In this document: in pieces, positions 35,104 through 44,488 of the stretch
Position numbering within the stretch: the first letter of the stretch is position 1
How the letters are laid out: each line of letters begins with the position of its first letter
From: Mangrovimicrobium sp048323675
GTDB taxonomy: Bacteria > Pseudomonadota > Gammaproteobacteria > Pseudomonadales > Halieaceae
Reading direction: 5' to 3'
Assembly (NCBI RefSeq): GCF_048323675.1
Contig: NZ_JBLWFK010000002.1
Span: 1,178,001 to 1,242,000 of the forward strand
Length of the DNA: 64,000 nt
Program-made: the position numbers and the translations under genes
The notes under the pieces: model-generated
Told to the model about the DNA's origin: nothing
The model's database searches: none
Seen by the model: only the letters and a program-made list of their open reading frames with translations

Positions 35104-35736
35104 ATGAAATCCACCCAGTCCTCCGCCAGGGAGCAACGGCGACGAGGAAAAATTCAGCAGATAGTCGATGCTGCTGCCGAGGTATTTTTCGAGGTGGGCT
35201 TCACCGCCGCCAGCATCGATAGCATTGTTGAAGCCGCCGGTGTGTCAAAGCGGACGATCTACAACTATTTCAGCAGCAAGGAAGAGATATTCATCGAGGT
35301 GATACGGCGCCAGCTCGACCATATCTATCAGGATTTCGAGCCCGGTCACCTCGATCAGCTGCCGCTCAAACTGCAGTTACAACACATTGGCAGGCATGTC
35401 CTGGAAATTACCAATGCTCCCGAAACGCTGGCCCTGTTCCGTAACATGGCCGCGGAATCCCGCCGCTTTCCGAAGCTGGCACGGCACTACCTCGAAGAAA
35501 GCAACGAGAAAGTCATCGAGGGCATCATGGCTGTTCTCGGAAGGGCGAACGGTCAGTCGGAATTGGCTATCGACGACATGCACGAGGCGGCGGAACATTT
35601 TCTGGATTTGCTCGTCGGCTCGGATTTCCACCGCGTCATCTTCGGCACACGGCCGCCGATGAGCACACGGATGATCAACAAAAAGACCGATAAAGCCATC
35701 GGTTACTTTTTCCGCGTGTACCAGCGGCGGAGCTGA
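35104..35736 (+). CDS. TetR/AcrR family transcriptional regulator
   Basis: 210-residue DNA-binding regulator. The helix-turn-helix is at about residues 20-65: IVDAAAEVFFEVGFTAASID, SIVEAAGVSKRTIYNYFSSK, EEIFIEVI. The C-terminal ligand domain ends with FHRVIFGTRPPMSTRMI. It is divergent from the TonB receptor + P450 unit and most likely controls it. The start is set at ATG 35104; an in-frame ATG at 35050 is possible and neither has an ideal ribosome site. The frame further upstream runs through the shared promoter region and is not family-like. Confidence 0.88.
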   Translation: MKSTQSSAREQRRRGKIQQIVDAAAEVFFEVGFTAASIDSIVEAAGVSKRTIYNYFSSKEEIFIEVIRRQLDHIYQDFEPGHLDQLPLKLQLQHIGRHVLEITNAPETLALFRNMAAESRRFPKLARHYLEESNEKVIEGIMAVLGRANGQSELAIDDMHEAAEHFLDLLVGSDFHRVIFGTRPPMSTRMINKKTDKAIGYFFRVYQRRS

Positions 35737-35779
35737 TTTCCGCTCCCGCCGGTCGAATGTTCCCGACCCCGCCCTGTGC

Positions 35780-35785
35780 TAGAAT
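35780..35785 (+). promoter_or_regulatory. Candidate -10 element upstream of the hybrid kinase
   Basis: TAGAAT at 35780-35785 is one base off the -10 consensus, 95-100 bp before the kinase ATG. No acceptable -35 is found at 16-18 bp spacing, so it would need an activator or another sigma factor. Confidence 0.3.
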
Positions 35786-35879
35786 TCCGGTAACCTCTGC
35801 AGGAAAAAAACAGTAAGTTTCGCAACCAGGAGTTCACCCATTTGAAGGAGCGGCGTCACTGATCGCTGTCTCGAAAGGA

Positions 35880-38800
35880 ATGCGCCAGACAACCGTCGGA
35901 AAAAGCTTGTTTCTCCTGATACCCTGCTGGTTTCTGGCATTGGTGGTATCTACCGCCTTGGCACAGGAGACCGTCAGCGTTGAAGACGGCAAAGTTTCCC
36001 TGCTGCAAGCCATCCTTGCCAACACGACCTGGCCCGATGAGCGGCAAATTGACCCTTTCGTCATCGGCCTGTACGGACGTGACAGGGCCCTCCTGATTGC
36101 ACTCAGGAAGAAGGCACCGCAACTGTCGGTGCGCGGCAAACCTGTGGTCGTCATCCAGTACGATTCAGTGAAAAATGCCAGGGCGGCCCACGTCCTGGTG
36201 CTGTCCAAATCGAAAAGTGCCGACCTGGTTGACATCGATCGCGAGTTACACCAAAGCAACACCCTGATTGTTACCGATAGCAGTGACGATCAAAGCCATA
36301 TCATGGTGAATTTCACGCACCCGACCGACCAACGGCTGTCCTTCGAAATCAACCGCAGCAATATCGTGTATGCGGGCTTGCAACTGTCGAAGGATATTTT
36401 ACTTTTTGGCGGTACCGAACTCGATGCCGCCACGATATACCGCGAGACCGAGGCGGAACTGGTCCGGGCGAAGGCGATCGCCACCCAGCAACTGCAGCAA
36501 CTGGAAGCCCAGAAACAGTTATTGGCGAAACAGGAAAGTACCATCGAGGCGCAACGGCGGGAGATGTCGGCGAACTCGGCGGAACTGACCCGGCTGGAAC
36601 AGCAACTCACCGGCGTCCAGTCGACGCTCCAGGAGAATACGCAAAGGCTGAGGGAAAGTGAAAGCAGGCTGGGGGAGAATGCAACCGCACTGGCGGAGAA
36701 AGAGCGTATTCTCGCGGAAAAAGAGGCCCATATAGAAAGCTATTCGGCAAGAATCAACCAGAACCTGCAGCGGCTGGAGGAGCAGCAGGCGGAGATCGAA
36801 AGCCAGGAGCGCCGGATAGCGGAGCAGAGCACGGTGCTGGCAAAGCAGGTCAGCACTATCGAACACCAGCAGTTGATCCTGAGCGCGGCTATCGCTGCCC
36901 TGTTGCTGGTGCTGACGCTGATCGTCATCATATTTCGCGGCTACCGCAGCAAACACCGCATGGCCCGGAAACTGGAGGGCAAGACCCGGGAACTGGAGGT
37001 GCTCAACGAGCGACTGCAGCAGGTAACCGAGGCCAAGAGCCGCTTTCTCTCCACCATGAGCCACGAGATACGCACGCCGATGAACGGCGTGATAGGCATG
37101 GCTGAACTGCTGGAGGGCACCGACCTGACCGGCCAGCAAAGAGAATATGTGTCGTTGATTATCAAGTCGGCAGATACGCTGCTGGGCCTGATCAACAATA
37201 TCCTGGACTTCTCCAAGATCGAAGCGGGCGGGCTCGAACTCGAGGCCATCCCCTTTAACGTGCGGGACATACTCGGCGACACCCTGCAGAGCATGGGGCT
37301 GCGTGCCGCCGAGAAAGGCCTGGAACTCACCTTCCATATCCCTCCCGAGGTCCCCGAGCACCTGATCGGCGATCCGCTGCGACTGCGGCAGATCATCGTG
37401 AACCTGGTGGGCAACGCGATAAAATTCACCGAATCCGGGGAGGTGGCGGTCGACCTGCAACTGGAATCGCACGACGCAGTCACGGCGCGAGTGGTGTTCG
37501 AGGTTCGCGATACCGGCCTGGGCATTTCCGCACAGCAACAACAGAAAATTTTTGAAGCGTTTGGCCAGGCCGACTCATCGACAACCCGCCAATACGGCGG
37601 TACCGGACTCGGCCTCGCGATTGCCGCCCAGCTGGCGGAGAAGATGGGCAGCAAAATGGAGGTGACCAGCGATATCGGGCTGGGCAGCACATTTTCATTC
37701 ACAGTCGACTTCCAGCTGCCCCAGGGGCCGGTGGCCGAGCGCCTGCACCCGTCCAGCCTGCGCGCCAAGCGCGCCCTGGTGGTCGATGACAACAGTACCA
37801 ATCGCGCTATCCTGCAGGAACTCCTGTCGAACTGGGGGATGCTGGTGAGTGTCGTCGATAGCGGCGAGGCCGCGCTCGCGGAACTTGCTCGCGCCGAGCG
37901 CGACGGGCACAAGTTCGTCATTGGTTTACTGGACGTCATGATGCCGCACATGGACGGCTTCGAACTGGCCGGGAAGATCCGCGAGCAAGCCGGGCAGGCA
38001 GATATGCGAATTCTCATGTTGACCTCGGCTGGCCGATCGAACCAGGAGGCACTGCGCGCCAGACTCGACATTTCCCGCATCCTGCTCAAGCCGGTAAAAC
38101 ACTCCGACCTGCTGGTGGCAATCACGGACGCCCTGGGTGTCACCAGGGCGGCACCCAGGACGCAAGTGCCCGGCGGGCGCCCGGAGGGACTTGTCGCTCG
38201 CCGGGTGTTGTTGGTGGAGGATAATCCGGTCAACCAGAAAGTGGCGCGGGACCTGCTGACCCGACGGGGGCATATCGTCGAACTGGCGCAAAATGGCCGG
38301 GAGGCGGTAGCGGCCCTCAGTCAGGGCGCGTTCGACGTGGTCTTGATGGACGTACACATGCCGGTAATGGATGGGCTCACAGCAACACGCACGATTCGCG
38401 AGCGCGAGCGCGGCACGGAGGCGCACGTACCGATCATTGCCATGACCGCGGGTGCGACCACCGAGGACCGGGAGCAGTGTTTCGCCGCCGGCATGGATGA
38501 CTTCGTGACCAAGCCGTTTCGCGCCGTCGAATTGAACCGTGCAGTCGAGTCGGTTTTACCAGGACGCCAGGGGGCTGAATCCGCGGCGGCGGCGCATCAG
38601 GCGGAACGCGAATTACCCGGTGCGGGGGCTGGCGCTGCGGTATCTGGCGCCGCCGCGCTGGCGCTACCCGCCACCGGGAGGGACGCCAGCCGGGAGGGCG
38701 CAGCCTGCCTGGACTGGCAGGGCGCGCTGGAGAAGCTGGAGGGCGACGAGGCCCTGTTACTGGAACTGGCGGAAATGTTCCTGGACCAGTGTCCCGCCCT

Positions 38801-39059
38801 GCTGGCGACTATCGAGGAGGCAATTGCAGGGGAGGCGGCGGAAGCGCTGCGCCTGTCGGCGCATACCCTCAAGGGTTCCGCACAGGTCATCGGCGGGCGC
38901 GCCACAGGCGCCGCCGCCCTGGTACTGGAGAATCTGGGCCGGGAGAACAAGCTTGGCGCGGCCCCCGCCGCTCTTGACGAGCTGAAAGAAAGACTGGCCG
39001 AGCTGGAACAGGCGCTGGCGTCCATGCGCGACCGGGCGCCGGTGACTGACGGTGACTGA
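35880..39059 (+). CDS. Hybrid sensor histidine kinase: YfiR-like sensor, coiled coil, HisKA, HATPase, two REC, Hpt
   Basis: 1059-residue membrane kinase. A signal/anchor segment (residues 10-28) precedes a YfiR/DUF4154-like periplasmic domain (about 35-170) and a long Gln/Glu/Arg coiled coil (about 185-330). One TM helix (about 338-358) leads to HisKA with SHEIRTPMNGVIGM (His ~394), HATPase with NLVGNAIKF and YGGTGLGLAIAAQL, REC1 (LLDVMMPHMDG, Asp ~683), REC2 (VVLMDVHMPVMDG, Asp ~823) and a C-terminal Hpt (AHTLKGSAQ). All relay residues are intact. At the ATG (35880) AGGA abuts the start codon, too close; a stronger GAAGGAG at 35844-35850 is 8 bases before an in-frame CTG (35859), so a non-AUG start is possible. 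It is convergent with the PP2C-STAS gene. Confidence 0.93.
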   Translation: MRQTTVGKSLFLLIPCWFLALVVSTALAQETVSVEDGKVSLLQAILANTTWPDERQIDPFVIGLYGRDRALLIALRKKAPQLSVRGKPVVVIQYDSVKNARAAHVLVLSKSKSADLVDIDRELHQSNTLIVTDSSDDQSHIMVNFTHPTDQRLSFEINRSNIVYAGLQLSKDILLFGGTELDAATIYRETEAELVRAKAIATQQLQQLEAQKQLLAKQESTIEAQRREMSANSAELTRLEQQLTGVQSTLQENTQRLRESESRLGENATALAEKERILAEKEAHIESYSARINQNLQRLEEQQAEIESQERRIAEQSTVLAKQVSTIEHQQLILSAAIAALLLVLTLIVIIFRGYRSKHRMARKLEGKTRELEVLNERLQQVTEAKSRFLSTMSHEIRTPMNGVIGMAELLEGTDLTGQQREYVSLIIKSADTLLGLINNILDFSKIEAGGLELEAIPFNVRDILGDTLQSMGLRAAEKGLELTFHIPPEVPEHLIGDPLRLRQIIVNLVGNAIKFTESGEVAVDLQLESHDAVTARVVFEVRDTGLGISAQQQQKIFEAFGQADSSTTRQYGGTGLGLAIAAQLAEKMGSKMEVTSDIGLGSTFSFTVDFQLPQGPVAERLHPSSLRAKRALVVDDNSTNRAILQELLSNWGMLVSVVDSGEAALAELARAERDGHKFVIGLLDVMMPHMDGFELAGKIREQAGQADMRILMLTSAGRSNQEALRARLDISRILLKPVKHSDLLVAITDALGVTRAAPRTQVPGGRPEGLVARRVLLVEDNPVNQKVARDLLTRRGHIVELAQNGREAVAALSQGAFDVVLMDVHMPVMDGLTATRTIRERERGTEAHVPIIAMTAGATTEDREQCFAAGMDDFVTKPFRAVELNRAVESVLPGRQGAESAAAAHQAERELPGAGAGAAVSGAAALALPATGRDASREGAACLDWQGALEKLEGDEALLLELAEMFLDQCPALLATIEEAIAGEAAEALRLSAHTLKGSAQVIGGRATGAAALVLENLGRENKLGAAPAALDELKERLAELEQALASMRDRAPVTDGD

Positions 39060-39065
39060 GGGTTT

Positions 39066-40862
39066 CTACTCCTTGCGTTCCAGATCCGCTCGCAGGGAAT
39101 TGACCACCCCCTGAAATACCTCGCGATTTTGCGGGCTCAGCGAAGCCAGCGTCTCATGTGCGCTGAGGATGCGCGCGCCCTGCCCCGCCGGGTCGCTGTT
39201 CACCGGCCGCAGCGGAACCATGTTATCCGGGAGGGGGACGGCAGCAGGGTTTGCATGCTTCAGGACCTCGTCCATGCTCAGCTCCTCAAAGCTCTCCCGG
39301 ATATTATCGGGCAGTCGCTGCAGGGAAACGGCGTCCGGTTGCGACATCACGATCTCGTGCAGGGTGCCGAGGCAGGTGCTGTCCAGGTAGGAGCATTCTC
39401 CCAGGTCAATCGTCAGCTGGTCACAGTGCGCAAGCAGCTCGCTGGCGGTCTCGAGGAAGGCCTGGCCGCAGGTCCAGGTGGCCGCCCCGGCAATACTGAT
39501 AAAGGCGTGATTGTCCCGCACGGCCTGCCGCAGTTCGGGATGGGTGGAAGGTGCCTGGACTGCCTGGCGCTCTTCGCGGGCAGGGGTGTCGTCGAACCGG
39601 CTGGCGCCCTGCCCTCGCTCGACAAGGATGACGGTAATGTCGTCACGCTCCCCGGCGGCGTCCCGGGTGGCCGCCCTGTACAGGTTGCCGGGCACATCGG
39701 CCCGGTCGACCCCTGAACACAGCGTGCCGGCCAGGTCGTCACACGAGAAGGTCTCCCCCGCCCCCAGAACCCCATCGGTGTACATGAGCAGCCGATCACC
39801 GGCTTCCAGTTGGCAGGCCCGCTCGGTGTAGCTGGCGTCGGCGTCCAGGCCCAGCGCCGGGCCGGTGCGTTCGAGCAACTGGACCTCGCCGCCCGGCGTG
39901 CTGCGGATGCAGGGCGTATGCCCGGCCGAAGCCATCCGCAGCTCGCCAGTGTGCCGATTCACCATGACGTAGGCGGCGGTGATAAAGGTGCCGGGCGCCG
40001 ACACGGTCGCGATCAGCCTGCGGTTGAGGTTTTCCAGGACCTGGTTTGGCATCAGCAGGTTGGCGTCCCGGTCGAAGAAGCTCAGGCGCAGCTTGAACAG
40101 CACCGATAGCATGGCCGCGGCAACACCGTGCCCGGAGGCGTCGGCAATCACCAGCCCCAGGTAATCGCGATTGAGTACGATGACATCGTAAAAGTCCCCG
40201 CCAACGCTGCTGCCAGAGCGGTACAGGGTCTGCATGCACCAGCCGTCGATTGCCGGTGGTTCCTGTGGTAACAGCGCGCGCTGGATAATTTCGGCCCGGT
40301 CGAGGTCCGCCTGGATTATCCCCGCCTGCTCCTCGAGCATGCCGCAGGCCTTCTCCAGTTGATCAACTTTTTCGGCAAGCTGCGCGTTGCGCTGCTCGAG
40401 CGCGTCGTACAGCCGCTTGCGTTCACGGACCAGCTCGATCTGGTCCAGGGCATTGCGCACCGCGACCCGCACACGCTGCACTTCCGGCGGCTTTGCCAGA
40501 TAGTCGAAAGCGCCGAGTTGCAGCGCATCCACGGCGGCGTCGAAGGTCTCCAGCCCGGACAACACTATCCACAGCGGCCCCGGACAGTGCTGTTGGGCCC
40601 ACTTCATGAGCTCGAGGCCGCTCATCTGGGGCATGAGCACGTCGGTAACCACCACATCGACGTGCTTCTCCAGCAGCACTGCCTGCGCCGCCGCTCCGTC
40701 CGCCACCTCAATCACCTCGGCTGGATCGAGCCTGGCAAGCCCCCTGGCAACGATCTTGCGCACCATCGGGTCGTCGTCCACCACCAGCAAGGTCGCGCCG
40801 TTGGTGCGGTGTTGGTTGGCCGCGATGGTTTCGCCGGCACTATCGGAAGGCTTATTGGTCAT
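39066..40862 (-). CDS. Response regulator with PP2C (SpoIIE/RsbU) phosphatase and STAS domain
   Basis: 598-residue cytoplasmic protein. The receiver domain (about residues 20-140) has ATLLVVDDDPMVRKIV and the phospho-acceptor in VVTDVLMPQMSG. A coiled-coil linker (about 150-190) precedes the SpoIIE-type Ser/Thr phosphatase (about 190-400) with SVGGDFYDVI, LVIADASGHGVAAAML, RMASAGHTP and the final AGERDDITVILV. A STAS-like domain follows (about 435-530; LTIDLGECSYLDSTCLGTLH, the Ser lying at the usual phosphorylation site). This is a self-contained partner-switching output. The start at ATG 40862 is not certain; GTG 40883 is the alternative. The hybrid kinase converging on it 7 bp away is the natural candidate for input. 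Confidence 0.92.
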   Translation of the reverse strand: MTNKPSDSAGETIAANQHRTNGATLLVVDDDPMVRKIVARGLARLDPAEVIEVADGAAAQAVLLEKHVDVVVTDVLMPQMSGLELMKWAQQHCPGPLWIVLSGLETFDAAVDALQLGAFDYLAKPPEVQRVRVAVRNALDQIELVRERKRLYDALEQRNAQLAEKVDQLEKACGMLEEQAGIIQADLDRAEIIQRALLPQEPPAIDGWCMQTLYRSGSSVGGDFYDVIVLNRDYLGLVIADASGHGVAAAMLSVLFKLRLSFFDRDANLLMPNQVLENLNRRLIATVSAPGTFITAAYVMVNRHTGELRMASAGHTPCIRSTPGGEVQLLERTGPALGLDADASYTERACQLEAGDRLLMYTDGVLGAGETFSCDDLAGTLCSGVDRADVPGNLYRAATRDAAGERDDITVILVERGQGASRFDDTPAREERQAVQAPSTHPELRQAVRDNHAFISIAGAATWTCGQAFLETASELLAHCDQLTIDLGECSYLDSTCLGTLHEIVMSQPDAVSLQRLPDNIRESFEELSMDEVLKHANPAAVPLPDNMVPLRPVNSDPAGQGARILSAHETLASLSPQNREVFQGVVNSLRADLERKE

Positions 40863-41060
40863 CGCTGGAAGTATAGCGTCCACAGGCCTCGCGCACCCGT
40901 GTTTACGCCATCCGGCCGGTACGCGAGCAAGCGCCCTGTACCCGGACAGCGCCGCGCTGCGCGGTCTACCGCAAGCCGGCGGTAGTGACCAGGAGGCGGG
41001 AACGGTGCCGGGAGGCCTGCACGGCGGGTGACATACCGGCGCCGGCCGTCCGCGCTTTGC

Positions 41061-41561
41061 TCAATGGACGTGCCGGTAGTATTCGGCGGTGTCCGCGGCG
41101 CTGCTGATGGTGGCATAGTCCGCCTTTGCCATCAGCGACATGAAGTCACCGTGCCCCAGGTGGATCAGGTGGCGGTGGTCGCCAGCCTCCAGATAGACCT
41201 CTTCAGCGTGGCGCAGGCTGTTATCCCACACCACTTTCATACCGTAGGCCTGGCCCAGAGCCGGGACCGCACCGGGTTCGCAGTCGGGAAACAGCCCGGC
41301 CAGTTCCTCTTCGCTCACCAGCTGGTAGTGGCCCCCGTAATCCCGTTCCACCCAGTTGAGTATCAGCTGGTTGCACGCGGGAAGGATGCACATGATCACC
41401 TGGTCCTGGCTGCGGATCACCACGCCCTTGGCCAGTTGAGCCGGCGTCACATGCGCCGCGTGGGCGGTCTGCAACGAGGTGCTCGAGTGGGGGTGCGCCA
41501 CCACGTCAAAGGGGATGTGCTGCGTATTCAGGTAGTTTTCAACGACGGGAGAGAGACTCAT
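41061..41561 (-). CDS. YbaK/EbsC-type aminoacyl-tRNA deacylase
   Basis: 166-residue trans-editing-type protein. Family landmarks are TPAQLAKGVVIRSQDQVIMC (the conserved Lys) and the CEPGAVPALGQAYGMKVVWD segment (the GxxxP loop). The start at 41561 is fixed by GAGGAGG about 7 bases upstream. A C-terminal extension, HRHLIHLGHGDFMSLMAKADYA, is typical of the subgroup annotated as YbaK/prolyl-tRNA-synthetase-associated domain proteins. It is monocistronic as far as can be seen; 259 bp to the next gene upstream contain no gene. Confidence 0.9.
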   Translation of the reverse strand: MSLSPVVENYLNTQHIPFDVVAHPHSSTSLQTAHAAHVTPAQLAKGVVIRSQDQVIMCILPACNQLILNWVERDYGGHYQLVSEEELAGLFPDCEPGAVPALGQAYGMKVVWDNSLRHAEEVYLEAGDHRHLIHLGHGDFMSLMAKADYATISSAADTAEYYRHVH

Positions 41562-41820
41562 CAACTTGCCTCCTCTACTGGATGGACCCTTCAAGTATAG
41601 TCCCCGGCGCACGCAGTAATTAATGAGAAACCCTTCTAAGGAGGCGGGTGAATCCATCGCCCGCGCTCTATGCCAAACGGGAGCGCTACCACTCACAGCG
41701 CGCGTTCAGGAAGCGGCAGCGGTGGACACTGGTAGCGGGGGTTGCCCCGGTGCCTAGCCGCTGCCCTACCGGGCGCGAGTTCCCGCTAACCGGGAGGCGG
41801 CCGTCCCTGTTGGCGCTGCG

Positions 41821-42054
41821 TTACTCCAGCATGCGCAGGATCTGGTCCTTCAACTGCACCCGGCGCAGTTTCATCTGTTCGAAGTTCTGGTCCGACGTGG
41901 GGATATTGCGCATTTCCAGGCCCCGGACACTGTGATCCAGCTTGTGGTATTCACTGGCGAGGCTGGCGAAGGCTGGGTCCTCCTGCTTGAGCTGCCGGAT
42001 ACGTTCGGCATGTTGCGGAAAATCGGTGTAGAGGCTGTGATTGAAATCGGACAT
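41821..42054 (-). CDS. DUF465 (YdcH-like) small coiled-coil protein
   Basis: 77-residue charged helical protein: HAERIRQLKQEDPAFASLAS, EYHKLDHSVRGLE, and QMKLRRVQLKDQILRML near the end match the DUF465/YdcH pattern. ATG at 42054 follows CGGAG by about 9 bases. The longer frame upstream is not coding-like. No neighbour on the same strand shares its context. Function of the family is unknown. Confidence 0.88.
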   Translation of the reverse strand: MSDFNHSLYTDFPQHAERIRQLKQEDPAFASLASEYHKLDHSVRGLEMRNIPTSDQNFEQMKLRRVQLKDQILRMLE

Positions 42055-42313
42055 GGATTGGCACTCCGTGGATTCATCGGGCATACGCCCGCGGCGGGGC
42101 GCACCCCGCCGCTGCCCGGGCCCGTTCGCGGGCCCTGGTAACAGTGTAGCCAATGGCCCCGCCCCCCTGCGTGCCCGGATGGTCGATCGGTAAATGGTTT
42201 TTTCGTCTAGGCATGAGTGCTGATATTCCCCATCGTTCTTTGACCCCAGTGCCGCTCCTCCGGCTGATGTCCTAAGCTGATAGGGATTCCCTCCCGCCAA
42301 GGGGGTTCGACCC

Positions 42314-44389
42314 ATGGACACGCGACATTTCGCGCCCGACAGGATTCGCAACATCGGTGTCATCGCCCATATCGACGCCGGCAAGACGACCACCACCGAG
42401 CGCATGCTGTTCTACAGCGGCTTTGCCCACAAGCTTGGCTCGGTGGACGACGGCACCACCATCACCGACTGGATGGACCAGGAGCGGGAGCGCGGTATTA
42501 CCATCGTCTCCGCCGCAATCACCACGCAGTGGCGCGATCACCAGGTCAATATCATCGACACCCCCGGGCACATCGACTTTACCGCGGAAGTGCAGCGCGC
42601 CTTGCGGGTCCTGGACGGCGGGGTCGTGGTGTTCGACGGTGTTCACGGCGTCGAGTCGCAGAGCGAAACCGTGTGGCGCCAGGCCGATCGCTACGGCGTA
42701 CCGCGGGTCTGTTTTATCAACAAGATGGATCGGGTGGGAGCGGATTTCGACCATGCCCTGGCCAGCATTCGCCAGCGCCTGCACGTCGAGCCGGTGCCGG
42801 TGAACATCCCCGTGGGCCGGGAACACGATTTCACCGGCGTCATCGACCTGCTGGGCATGGAGCTGGTCAAGTGGCCCGACGCCCTCGGCGCCGATCCCGA
42901 GCGAGGCCCCCTGCCAGACGCGCTGGTTGAACAGGCGGAGACCGCGAGGCGGCAGCTGTACGAGGCGATCTGCGATACCGACGACACGCTGCTGGAACGC
43001 TACCTCGGCGACCAGGTGATTGAGCAGCCCGAATGGCGGGCGGCCCTGCGCCGGGCCACCCTGGACAATCGCCTCTACCCCGTGCTCTGCGGTGCCGCCC
43101 TGCGTAATATCGGCATCCAGCCCCTGCTCGACGCGGTGGTGGATTACCTGCCCGCGCCCCCGGAGCGGCGGGAAATCGTCGGCTACGACCCCCGCACAGG
43201 CGCCGAGGAACAATGGCCACTGAGTGCGGGAGAACCCCTGGGCGCCCTGGTGTTCAAGACCGTCACCGACCCCTACGCCGGGCAGATGGCTTATGTCCGC
43301 GTCTATTCCGGAAAACTCCGCAGCGGTGACCAGGTATTCAATCCGCGCACGGCCAAAAAGCTGCGCATCGGGCGCCTGGTGCGGGTGTTCGCCGACCAGC
43401 GCGAGGATATCGACTGCGTACCCGCGGGTGAAATCGATGCGGTGGTAGGGCTCAAGGAGGTGCACACCGGCGACACCCTGTGCGCCATCGACCATCCCCT
43501 GGTGCTGGAAGCCATCCAGTTTCCCGACCCGGTCATCAACATCGCCATCGAGCCGCTGGCGGTCCGCGACCGGGACGAACTGGATCGCGCCCTGCAGGCC
43601 TTGATGGAGGAGGACCCCACCTTCCACGTGCACGTGGACGAGGACAGCGGCCAGACCATCCTGTCGGGCATGGGCGAACTGCACCTCGAGATCCTGATCG
43701 ACCGGATCGAGCGCGAGCACAAGGTCCGCTTGCGCAGTGGCCCTCCGCTGGTTACCTACAAGGAGACGGTAAGCCGGCCGGTGAATCGGGTTGAGGGCCG
43801 CTATGTCCACCAGAGCGGCGGCCACGGCCAGTACGGCCACGTGGTGATCAACCTGCGCCCCGGCGCAACCGGTTCAGGCGTGGTGTTCTCCGACCGGATA
43901 AAGGGTGGTGTCATCCCCGCCGCCTTTATCCCGGCAGTGGAAAAGGGGGTGCGCGAAGGCGCCAGTACCGGCCTGATGCAGGGCCAGGAGCTGACCGATC
44001 TCGAAGTGGAACTGGTGGACGGCAGTACCCACCCGGTCGACTCCAGCGAGCTGGCCTTCAGGAATGCGGGCTTCCAGGCACTGCGCAAGGCGGCCGAAGC
44101 GGCCGGTCCGCTGCTGCTCGAGCCGGTTTGCCGGATTGAGGTGGTCACCCCCGAGGAATACCTGGGCGATGTACTGGGCCAGCTCAACGCGCGCCGCTGC
44201 GATGTGCTCGGCACCGAGCAGCGGGCGGACGGTACCCACGATATCCAGGGCATGGTGCCGTTGTCGGAAATGTTCGGCTATGCCACCGACCTGCGCTCCG
44301 CCACCCAGGGCCGGGCGCTGTTTACCCTGGAGTTCGATCACTACAGCCCGGTGCCGGAGCGGCTGGTGGGAAAGCTCCGGCGGGCCTAG
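42314..44389 (+). CDS. fusA: Elongation factor G (stand-alone paralogue)
   Basis: Translational GTPase of 691 aa. G1 AHIDAGKTTTTERML, G2 RGITIVSAA, G3 DTPGHIDF and G4 NKMD are intact. Domain II (LGALVFKTVTDPYAGQMAYVR), domain III (MGELHLEILIDRI), domain IV (YVHQSGGHGQYGHV) and domain V follow without breaks. Bacterial EF-G usually sits in the rpsL-rpsG-fusA-tuf operon; here none of these genes is present, so this is likely a second EF-G (EF-G2-like or recycling form). AAGGGGG lies about 9 bases before the ATG. A P-type ATPase gene follows after 99 bp. Confidence 0.92.
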   Translation: MDTRHFAPDRIRNIGVIAHIDAGKTTTTERMLFYSGFAHKLGSVDDGTTITDWMDQERERGITIVSAAITTQWRDHQVNIIDTPGHIDFTAEVQRALRVLDGGVVVFDGVHGVESQSETVWRQADRYGVPRVCFINKMDRVGADFDHALASIRQRLHVEPVPVNIPVGREHDFTGVIDLLGMELVKWPDALGADPERGPLPDALVEQAETARRQLYEAICDTDDTLLERYLGDQVIEQPEWRAALRRATLDNRLYPVLCGAALRNIGIQPLLDAVVDYLPAPPERREIVGYDPRTGAEEQWPLSAGEPLGALVFKTVTDPYAGQMAYVRVYSGKLRSGDQVFNPRTAKKLRIGRLVRVFADQREDIDCVPAGEIDAVVGLKEVHTGDTLCAIDHPLVLEAIQFPDPVINIAIEPLAVRDRDELDRALQALMEEDPTFHVHVDEDSGQTILSGMGELHLEILIDRIEREHKVRLRSGPPLVTYKETVSRPVNRVEGRYVHQSGGHGQYGHVVINLRPGATGSGVVFSDRIKGGVIPAAFIPAVEKGVREGASTGLMQGQELTDLEVELVDGSTHPVDSSELAFRNAGFQALRKAAEAAGPLLLEPVCRIEVVTPEEYLGDVLGQLNARRCDVLGTEQRADGTHDIQGMVPLSEMFGYATDLRSATQGRALFTLEFDHYSPVPERLVGKLRRA

Positions 44390-44488
44390 TCGCCCTGTTC
44401 AATTCCGGGTGAAAATGAGCGGGTTTACGGTGCCTGTAAATCGGGTGCACCGGCCCATGCTCCATTTTACCTCCGGGGAAACGACAGG

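Noticed and set aside
41562..41820. Gap between the YbaK and DUF465 genes examined for a small gene
   Set aside because: The only frame (41648-41935) overlaps the DUF465 gene antisense and has an Arg/Ser-rich shadow composition.
42272..43840. 522-codon minus-strand ORF over EF-G
   Set aside because: Antisense shadow of a highly conserved GTPase gene.
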